DNA of 14,845 bases. It comes from Actinomortierella ambigua. Lineage: Eukaryota; Mortierellomycota; Mortierellomycetes; Mortierellales; Mortierellaceae. Within the stretch, counting starts at the first letter, position 1; each line of letters starts with the position of its first letter. Made by a program: the position numbers and the translations under genes. The notes beneath the pieces were generated by a model. That model was not told the origin of the DNA. It ran no database searches and saw only the letters and a program-made list of their open reading frames with translations. Positions 8,991-14,845 of the stretch are shown here, piece after piece. Where the stretch lies: positions 1 through 14,845 of the forward strand of contig JAAAJB010000744.1 of the NCBI GenBank assembly GCA_016098155.1, given 5' to 3'.

Positions 8991-9236
8991 TCGAGTTCAT
9001 AAACGCGTCTCTTCATGTTGACCTTGGGTGTTGTCCCCCGATTCTATTTTGTTCTAAAGTTCCTCCGATATTACTCCTGATGCCCCACCAGGTTATCCCT
9101 TGTTTTTTTTTGTTACTCTGCTACTTCCCAGCACCTCTTTCGTATAACCTCCTTTGCGTATTTAAAGGACGCATCGCATCCCAGCCAACGTCCTTTTCCC
9201 CAGACACATCTCATCCTTCTTCAACACCCTTGCCTT
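8991..9236 (+). promoter_or_regulatory. SP4 promoter and leader block
   Basis: TCGAGTT at 8991, a T tract at 9103-9111, the TATA box TATTTAAA at 9159-9166, and the leader block at 9204-9236 (ACACATCTCATCC, then TTCAACACCCTTGCCTT). The last part differs from TTGATTTG seen in SP1-SP3. Confidence 0.7.
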
Positions 9237-9292
9237 AACCAGCACCCGCAACGCTTGCCATACCTGAACTATCTGCTACTAGAACCTTGAAC

Positions 9293-9634
9293 GTAAGTGC
9301 CATCATGCTCGCCATGCATGAATGCAAAAGAACCACATCCGCAAAGCCTACAACAACGCTATGGTAGATCTACACATAGACACAGACAGGCGTACACGCA
9401 CACGCACACACAGACACAGACATAGAGACAAGCACATGCACATGCACAGGCACAGACACAGACACAGACACAGACACACACACACACACACACACACACA
9501 TGAAGCTTGCATCGCCTTGGCGCATTCTTTTTCACGTCTATAAGGTTGCGTCACTGAAATTTGTGATTTATTGATGGAATAGCTGCCATAATAACCTTTG
9601 CCCCCGCCATGACTATCCTTTCAATGTCACACAG
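9293..9634 (+). other. Predicted 5'UTR intron of SP4 (342 nt), enlarged by a microsatellite
   Basis: The donor is GTAAGT at 9293 and the acceptor ends TCACACAG at 9634, five bases before the ATG. The AGAGCCGAA motif found at +27 in the other three is missing. About 130 nt of the intron is the CA/CAGACA repeat listed separately. Confidence 0.7.
9371..9500. repeat. Compound CA / CAGACA microsatellite inside the SP4 intron
   Basis: Degenerate ACACGC, CAGACA and CATGCA units lead into a pure CAGACA run and then a pure CA run that ends at 9500. The gradient from imperfect to perfect units suggests ongoing expansion. Open frames across it encode only His/Thr/Arg-rich or Cys/Val-rich repeats and are not genes. 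Confidence 0.95.
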
Positions 9635-9639
9635 AGACC

Positions 9640-9996
9640 ATGCATTTCGTCACCAAGCTCGTTTTGCTTACTCTGCCCTCCTTGGCACTGGGGGCCCTTG
9701 ATATCACCGTGGACAAGGTGTGCAACCTACATCTACCTCATCTCACGGTCGATATATCTTACAGTTGCGCCAGTGATAGTGAAATCATCGCTGTGCTCGT
9801 GGATGCCAATGGTCCTATCGAATATTCGCAGGCAATATGTGATGGGAATCTCCATACACTCCAAACAACAATCACGGCCAGGGAGACAGATTCACTTTTC
9901 CATGGGAAAGCGGTCGTCAATGTGCAATTTGAAAAGAGAGATAGAACAAATGGGACAGGGCCGGAGCCACACAATGTAACCATTGTGAATTGTTGA
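9640..9996 (+). CDS. SP4: small secreted four-cysteine protein
   Basis: Encodes 118 residues from the ATG at 9640, directly after the predicted splice acceptor. The signal peptide is MHFVTKLVLLTLPSLALG. Cysteines are C28, C43, C67 and C118 (last residue). It keeps DITVDKVC, DISYSCASDS, CDGNLHTLQTTI and an NVTIVNC ending, but has lost two residues between the first and second cysteines. NGT and NVT are potential N-glycosylation sites near the C-terminus. AATAAA overlaps the stop codon, although this may lie too close to it to be the real polyadenylation signal. It is more diverged from SP2/SP3 than they are from each other, but nearer to them than SP1 is. Likely secreted, function unknown. Confidence 0.9.
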   Translation: MHFVTKLVLLTLPSLALGALDITVDKVCNLHLPHLTVDISYSCASDSEIIAVLVDANGPIEYSQAICDGNLHTLQTTITARETDSLFHGKAVVNVQFEKRDRTNGTGPEPHNVTIVNC

Positions 9997-10491
9997 ATAA
10001 AAGATGGCAGCCTGTCTATTCTTCCTCCATCATTGCTGGTATGCTGTAGGGTATCTCATTCATATAAAGCGCAGAACAGTAGTTTCACGAAAAAAGGCGG
10101 TGGGGGGGAGGTGAGGCGAACGGCGAAGTCATCGGTCACTTGCTTCCCACCTCCCTCCTTCACACCTTAACGACAGTGGCCTCCGAACACTGGAAGAGAC
10201 CAAAGTGCCTGCGGATCCATAGGCGAAAAAAAAACAGCAACAAATACCATTGCCTTCAACGAGACATTCGTCAAAAGCGGATCGTAGCCAAGTCTTGACA
10301 TCGTCGACAGGCCACGACCATGCTACTTCTTCAGCACCACTAGAAGCCCTAAAGCGGCGTTGTCGTTGTAGTTCGTTGCTTCAATGCGCCATTCTTTTGC
10401 GCACATCCTCCTAACCTCACCACACAGAAGGACAAGAGGTCAACAGAGTTGGATACAGGGGCAGCTACCTAAAAAAAAAAAAAAAAAAAAA
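9997..10491. other. No gene seen
   Basis: There is a G-rich run at 10105-10112, an A8-9 run near 10227, and a 21-base A run at 10471-10491 that ends exactly where the duplicated segment begins. Sequence ending CACCACACAG at 10427 looks like a splice acceptor, but no gene can be built around it. Confidence 0.5.
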
Positions 10492-10720
10492 CGGTTATCT
10501 GAGTCATGCAGAATCCCCTCAAAGGGTTTGTTCCAAGGAAGATCTCTCTTCGTTAATCTCTGTGGCCATAGGATGAGACTCGTCTTCTATGGTTATTGTA
10601 CAAGAAGACAGGAAAGGTCGACGAAATCCAAATTGCTTACATCCCGAGTATGCTAATCAAACCAGCATTGTTGAGTTAAGACACGGCATTGAAGAAGTGT
10701 ATTAGGATGCCGTCTGCGAT
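10492..10720 (+). repeat. Copy 2 of the dispersed duplication (partner 5881-6150)
   Basis: Matches the 3' flank of the PDAP1-type gene in order, with a shorter middle. The copy continues into coding-like sequence to the right, whereas copy 1 runs into the SP2 upstream region. Confidence 0.7.
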
Positions 10721-11100
10721 GTTAATCCGCATGATCTCCAATCTATTAATGTCGAGAGCGACGCTCTGCTCTTGAAGTACAGGTTCGTTGTGTTTTCTTT
10801 TTAGTAGATAGAGAGAAGTCATGTTTTCCACATCCAGGTGTTACTTTAGTCCAGAAGATACGCCACGCGATTCTTGATAACCCCAAAGAGTCTCGGGAAC
10901 AATACTAAAAGGCATCTCAAACAGACAGCAACGTTACTGACAAGGAATAAAAAAAAAGAGGGGATCGACCAGTTCACATCTCGTGAGCGGGCCATTTTGA
11001 TCTCACCTGCCAGCTGCTCTTTGATCTTGACTTTGATTGGCATGGAGATATGTATACTCTCGTTGAAGACCGACTCAGTGGGCTTGCGGGCGCACCACAA
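10492..11100 (+). pseudogene. Decayed coding region of unknown family
   Basis: Protein-like stretches follow one another on the plus strand in changing frames. They are VDEIQIAYIPSMLIKPALL (10617-10673), VELRHGIEEVY then a stop (from 10670), NPHDLQSINVESDALLLKYR (10724-10783), and HPGVTLVQKIRHAILDNPKE (10831-10890). Last comes a frame from about 10874 that includes KRHLKQTATLLTRNKKKEGI and later SPASCSLILTLIGMEICILS. At least two frameshifts and several stops break it. I do not recognise the family. The minus strand is also open over 10846-11100, so the final part is less sure. Its first 230 bases are the repeated segment also found at 5881-6150, so the ancestor may have been a multi-copy gene or element. 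Confidence 0.4.
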
Positions 11101-11155
11101 GTTCCTACTATGTGAGAGGATTCTATTTTATTTCCTCCTGCTTTTTGAAGAAGAT

Positions 11156-11704
11156 CTAATCGGAATGCCGCAAACCTATGGCCCCGAGCAGCGGCCTTGC
11201 GATACCATGCAATGGCCTCCTCCCCACACTCCTCGACACCCCTCGGCCCTTCTCATATATTCGACCAAGGTTATACTCTGCTGCTGCACAGTCTTGTTCG
11301 GCCCCTTGTTGGTACAATAAGACAGCATCGGAGAGATCAGTGTCTGTTCGTCGGCTGAGGTAGTGAGAACTAGCCAACCATTTGATGTGAACGTATGCAG
11401 TTGGTTCCCACCTCTCATTTGCCTCCTGGAACAAACGAAGAGTCTCGTCGCCATCATCCGCATCCCCTTGCTCGGGTGCTTTGGTGATCCACTTGAATAC
11501 GTGGATGTGGCTCTGCTCAACTCCATGACCATCTATATACGTCCAACCAAGGGAGCGTTGTGCATCGACATGACCTTGTTCAACCGCCTTAGTGCACCAT
11601 CTGACCGCCTTTGTGTCGCTCCGATTAACACTGTATCCATTCCGGTACATCCAGACAATGTGGAATTGCGCTTCCATGACTCCTTGCTCGGCTACCTGAG
11701 TGAA
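11156..11704 (-). pseudogene. Frame-broken C-terminal Sel1 repeats of the adjoining kinase–Sel1 gene
   Basis: Directly after the TGA at 11707-11705, the same frame continues with Sel1 repeats: VAEQGVMEAQFHIVWMYRNG, AVEQGHVDAQRSLGWTYIDG, a diverged unit, then AEYNLGRIYEKGRGV. A further one-base loss near 11236 moves the last unit (EEAIAWYRKAAARGH) into another frame, which runs on past 11160. So at least four more units once belonged to the neighbouring gene. The break could be real decay, a polymorphism or an assembly error. Confidence 0.75.
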
Positions 11705-14700
11705 TCATTGGCTTCCGCATAAACTCAAACGGAATTCCTGTTCTGCTGCCTTGGTGAGCCACTTGACTGCCTCATCGTCGCTCTGCTCAACACCGCGTCC
11801 TTCCCTGTACATGTGGCCAAGCCTGGACTGCGCTTCTTGAATACCATGATTTGCTGCATTGGTAAACAACTTGAATGCCTCGCCATCGTTCTTCTCTACC
11901 CCTCGCCCTTTCTCATACATACATCCAAGGTAGAACTGCGCTACATGAATGCCACGTGCTGCTGCCTTCGTGAACCACTTAAACATCTCGATGTCGCTCT
12001 GCTGAACTCGTCGATGGTGTTCCCTCATCCTTCCAAGGTTGGGTTGCTCTGGCGGAATCCCTTGCTCAGATGCCTTAACGTACCACCTGACCGCCTCCAT
12101 ATGGCTCTGTCCGACTCCTCGTCCCTCTTCATACATCCAACCAAGTTCGAATTGTGCTGCCTGAATCTCCTCTTCTGCTGCTTTGGTAAACCACTTGAGT
12201 GCCTTGATATCATTCTGTTCGACTCCATGCCCGTGCTTGAACATCAGTCCAAGGCTGTATTGTGCTACACCATGCCATTGTTCAGCGGCCTTCGTGTACC
12301 ATTTCACCGCATCCGAGGCGCTCTGCTCGGTTCCTTCACCATTCTGATACATCCAGCCTAGGAAGTCTTGTGAAGGGGCAAGTCCTTGTTCAGCCGCCAT
12401 GGTGAACCATCTGAATGCCTCGTTGTAGCTCTGCTCGGCTCCTAGTCCCTCTTTGAACATACACCCGAGCTCGAATTGCGCTGCCGAGATCCCTTGCTCT
12501 GCTGCCATGGTGTACCACTTGATCGCCTTAGCAGTGCTCGGCTCAAACCCTTGACCATGATCGTGCAACATGCGGCCAAGGTGGTATTGTGCAAGGACAT
12601 GACCTTGCTCTGCTGCCATGGTGTACCACTTGACTGCTTCAATCTCGCTCTTCGCGACACCGTCCCCATTTTCATGCATCACGCCAAGGTAGAACTGAGC
12701 AGCTTTGATCCCTTGTTTTGCAGCCATGGCGAACCATTGAATCGTCTCTGACTTCCGCACAAATTCATGCGGAATTCCCTGTTCTGCCGCCTCAGTGAAC
12801 CACTTGACTGCCTCATCGTCACTCTGCTCAACACCGCGTCCTTCATTGTACATGCAGCCAAGGCTAAATTGTGCTCTTTGAATGCCATGCGCTGCTGCCT
12901 TCGTGAACCACTTGAACATCTCGATGTCGCTCTGTTGGAGTCGTCGACTGTGTTCACTCGTCCATCTAGAGTTGGTCTTCATTGGCGAAATTCCTTGCTC
13001 TGACGCTTCGACGTACCACCTGATCGCCTCCCCGTGGCTCTGTTGGACTCCTTGTCCTTCTTCATACATCCAGCCAAGGTTGAACTGTGCTGCTTGAATC
13101 CCGTTCATTGCTGCTATAGTGAACCACTTGACTGCCTCGACATCGTTCTGATCGACTCCATGCCCTTGCTGAAACATCAGTCCAAGGTTGTATCGTGCTA
13201 TGTGATGCCCTTGCTCAGCAGCCTTAGTGTACCATTTCACCGCATCCGAGGCGCTCTTTTCAGCCCCTTCTCCGTTCTCGTAAATCCAACCTAGATAGTC
13301 TTGCGAATCAGGATGTCCTTGTTCTGCGGCCTTGGTGAACCACTTGAACGCCTCGTCGTAGCTCTGCTCAACTCCTCTACCTTCCTTGAACATGCAACCG
13401 AGCTCGAATTGTGCTTCTGGAATCTCTTGCTCTGCTGCTTTGGTGTACCATTTGACCGCCTTGGTAGTGCTCTGCTCAATCCTCTTTCCACGATCATACG
13501 TCCGGCCGACTCGGTGTTGTGCAGGGCCGTGACCTTGTTCTGCTGCCATGGTGTACCATTTGAATGCCTCCATCTCGTTCTTATCAACACCGTCCCCTTT
13601 TTCATACATCACGCCAAGGTAGAACTGAACAGCTTTGATCCCTTGCTTTGCAGCCTTGCTGAACCATTCGATTTCTTGCGGCCTTTGCACATATTCATAC
13701 TGAAGCCCTTTATCGGACGCCTTGGTGAGCCACCTGACTGCCTCATCGTCGTTCTGCTCAACATCGCGTCCTTCCTTGTACATAAAGCCAAGGTTGAACT
13801 GCGCTGTCTGAATGCCTTGCTCTGCAGCCCTCGTCAGCCACTTGACAGCCTCAATACAATTCTTCCCAACCTCATGTCCATTTCTATACAGCATTCCAAG
13901 ATCGTATTGCGCAGTCGCATGCCCGCTTTGTGCTGCCATGTTGAGCCACTTGACTGCTTGCTCATCGCTTTCCTTCACCCATCGACCAAGAGAGTACATT
14001 CGCCATAGCTCGTACTGTGCGTCGCTTTGCCCTTTCTCAGCGGCGCTGTGGTACCATCTCGATGCCTCCGCTGCATCCCACTTGACACCACGACCATATT
14101 CATACATGCTGCCCAGCTGATATTGAGCCGACATGCTGCCTCCATCTGCCGCTCGTAGATACCACGATGCAGCCTTCTCATCGCTAGCATCGACACCTTG
14201 GCCTTGATCATACATCTGGGCAACACGGAGTTGCGCCACCACTGTTCCATGCGACGCCGCAAGCCGATACCACCAGAAAGCATCCTTGTCACGCTTGTCG
14301 ACTCCGTGGCCATGATCGTAAATCCATCCGAGGAACAGCTGTGCCTCGACACTTCCTTGCTTCGCTGCCATGCACATATGGGCCACCACACAATCATCAT
14401 CATCTGTCGATGGCAACCGACCTACATGCTGGTCGGCGTTATTGTGGTGAGCGGTCTTGACTTCTGGTGGGCCTTCATGATTGCCGTGCGCCTCCAGATA
14501 GCCATCTGCCCAATCGGACTGATCGAAACTGAAGTCAAGAAAATCTTCATCATTACCATCGTCGCTGGTGCTATCCTTGGTTGGTTCGACATGGATCTGG
14601 ACCACCGTGCTTGCATCTGGACGCTGAATAGGATCCTGATGCCAACATTGCTCCGCCAACGAACGATATTCGTCTGGAGTATCCTCTGGAAAGGTCTCAC

Positions 14701-14845
14701 GCTCACCTCGGCTGACAGCCATGGCGATAAAGGCATCGTTGTCCTGGTCTTTGAACGGTCGCCCACAGTTGGCCGCCATCTCCCACATCACCACGCCGAG
14801 TGCATACACATCCGACTGGGCCGTGTACTTTGGCTTCTTGGCGAA
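11705..14845 (-). CDS. Protein kinase–Sel1 repeat protein, 5' end outside the window
   Basis: An open frame from the window edge encodes 1046 residues before a TGA. Residues 1-87 (counted from the edge) are the C-terminal part of a kinase domain: SDVYALGVVMWEM fits subdomain IX, then CWHQDPIQRPDASTVV with the subdomain XI Arg. ATP-binding and catalytic loops would be beyond the edge. The pattern is tyrosine-kinase-like. A polar, Asp-rich linker (about 88-150) follows, then roughly 25 Sel1 repeats of 36 residues, typically AAEQG-x3-AQFxLGxMYxxGxGVEQS-x-DEAVKWxxK. Sel1 repeats stack as an alpha-solenoid that binds proteins, so this is probably a signalling kinase with a large scaffold. Units are organised in a super-repeat (listed separately). 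The stop lies in a unit damaged by two indels, so the product is probably shortened relative to its ancestor. Kinase–Sel1 families are expanded in Mortierella-type and arbuscular mycorrhizal fungi. Confidence 0.9.
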   Translation of the reverse strand, partial: FAKKPKYTAQSDVYALGVVMWEMAANCGRPFKDQDNDAFIAMAVSRGERETFPEDTPDEYRSLAEQCWHQDPIQRPDASTVVQIHVEPTKDSTSDDGNDEDFLDFSFDQSDWADGYLEAHGNHEGPPEVKTAHHNNADQHVGRLPSTDDDDCVVAHMCMAAKQGSVEAQLFLGWIYDHGHGVDKRDKDAFWWYRLAASHGTVVAQLRVAQMYDQGQGVDASDEKAASWYLRAADGGSMSAQYQLGSMYEYGRGVKWDAAEASRWYHSAAEKGQSDAQYELWRMYSLGRWVKESDEQAVKWLNMAAQSGHATAQYDLGMLYRNGHEVGKNCIEAVKWLTRAAEQGIQTAQFNLGFMYKEGRDVEQNDDEAVRWLTKASDKGLQYEYVQRPQEIEWFSKAAKQGIKAVQFYLGVMYEKGDGVDKNEMEAFKWYTMAAEQGHGPAQHRVGRTYDRGKRIEQSTTKAVKWYTKAAEQEIPEAQFELGCMFKEGRGVEQSYDEAFKWFTKAAEQGHPDSQDYLGWIYENGEGAEKSASDAVKWYTKAAEQGHHIARYNLGLMFQQGHGVDQNDVEAVKWFTIAAMNGIQAAQFNLGWMYEEGQGVQQSHGEAIRWYVEASEQGISPMKTNSRWTSEHSRRLQQSDIEMFKWFTKAAAHGIQRAQFSLGCMYNEGRGVEQSDDEAVKWFTEAAEQGIPHEFVRKSETIQWFAMAAKQGIKAAQFYLGVMHENGDGVAKSEIEAVKWYTMAAEQGHVLAQYHLGRMLHDHGQGFEPSTAKAIKWYTMAAEQGISAAQFELGCMFKEGLGAEQSYNEAFRWFTMAAEQGLAPSQDFLGWMYQNGEGTEQSASDAVKWYTKAAEQWHGVAQYSLGLMFKHGHGVEQNDIKALKWFTKAAEEEIQAAQFELGWMYEEGRGVGQSHMEAVRWYVKASEQGIPPEQPNLGRMREHHRRVQQSDIEMFKWFTKAAARGIHVAQFYLGCMYEKGRGVEKNDGEAFKLFTNAANHGIQEAQSRLGHMYREGRGVEQSDDEAVKWLTKAAEQEFRLSLCGSQ
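11711..13700 (-). repeat. Higher-order repeat inside the Sel1 gene (about 0.93 and 1.04 kb periods)
   Basis: A short 22-residue unit with EYVQRPQEIEW, EFVRKSETIQW and the damaged EFMRKPMIH recurs at about 13700, 12770 and 11730. Between these marks units match in order: GIKAxQFYLGVM, AQFELGCMFKEG, SQDxLGWxYxNGEG, YxLGLMF, then MYEEGxGVxQSH and LQQSDIEMFKWFTKA. The second period is about one Sel1 unit longer (unit with GIQEAQSRLGHMYREG). This shows growth by duplication of 9-10 repeats at a time. Confidence 0.85.

Noticed and set aside
9322..9554. His/Arg/Thr-rich and Cys/Val-rich open frames on the two strands
   Set aside because: They are direct translations of the CA/CAGACA microsatellite within the SP4 intron.
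10471..10491. A(21) run as the tail of a retroposed transcript
   Set aside because: The run lies at the 5' side of the duplicated segment relative to the shared orientation with the PDAP1-type gene, and similar A runs occur across the window without duplicated sequence.
11693..11727. A 35-nt intron (GTTTGA...CTCAG) that would remove the TGA in the Sel1 gene
   Set aside because: It is shorter than usual fungal introns, has a poor donor, and its removal would shift the downstream Sel1 frame. Two deletions relative to the sister repeat explain the sequence better.
11812..14403. Plus-strand and alternate-frame open reading frames with repeated Cys/Leu-rich motifs
   Set aside because: They are shadows of the Sel1 repeats; their periodicity follows the minus-strand coding frame.
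1..14845. tRNA, rRNA, CRISPR array or intact transposase gene
   Set aside because: I looked for cloverleaf-like sequences, regularly spaced direct repeats and transposase or reverse transcriptase motifs and saw none that I could support.

Overview
The window looks like nuclear DNA of an early-diverging filamentous fungus, most plausibly Mortierellomycota or a relative. The reasons are spliced genes with short GT-AG introns, TATA-type promoters, many homopolymer and dinucleotide tracts, a very long protein kinase–Sel1 repeat protein, and a relic resembling the AAA-ATPase-like family. The last two families are expanded in these fungi. The taxonomic call is an inference from gene content.

Layout, left to right. 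Positions 452-1118 (minus) hold a small secreted protein gene (SP1) with its promoter. Positions 1119-4592 hold no intact gene but include a frame-broken AAA-ATPase-like relic on the minus strand (about 2264-2960). A four-exon housekeeping gene of the PDAP1/PP28 phosphoprotein family lies at 4593-5779 (plus). Three tandem secreted protein genes follow on the plus strand (SP2 6905-7255, SP3 8208-8567, SP4 9640-9996). Positions 10492-11100 hold a decayed coding stretch whose start repeats sequence found just behind the PDAP1-type gene. From 11156 to the right edge runs a minus-strand kinase–Sel1 gene; its 5' end is outside the window and its 3' end is broken by a stop and frameshifts.

The most notable content is the SP1-SP4 family: four paralogues of 116-119 residues with a signal peptide, four conserved cysteines and a C-D-G motif after the third cysteine. 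Each gene appears to have the same architecture: a T-rich tract, a TATA box, a conserved leader block, one 5'UTR intron, and a start codon 5-13 nt after the acceptor. In SP1, SP2 and SP3 the intron carries the same 9-mer exactly 27 nt after the donor, although SP1 is far diverged and lies on the other strand beyond the PDAP1-type gene. I do not recognise the family with certainty and know no function for it.

Nothing in the sequence ties the secreted proteins, the PDAP1-type protein and the kinase–Sel1 protein into one pathway. The region reads as one conserved gene inside a fast-changing accessory neighbourhood of local duplication, gene decay and simple-repeat growth.
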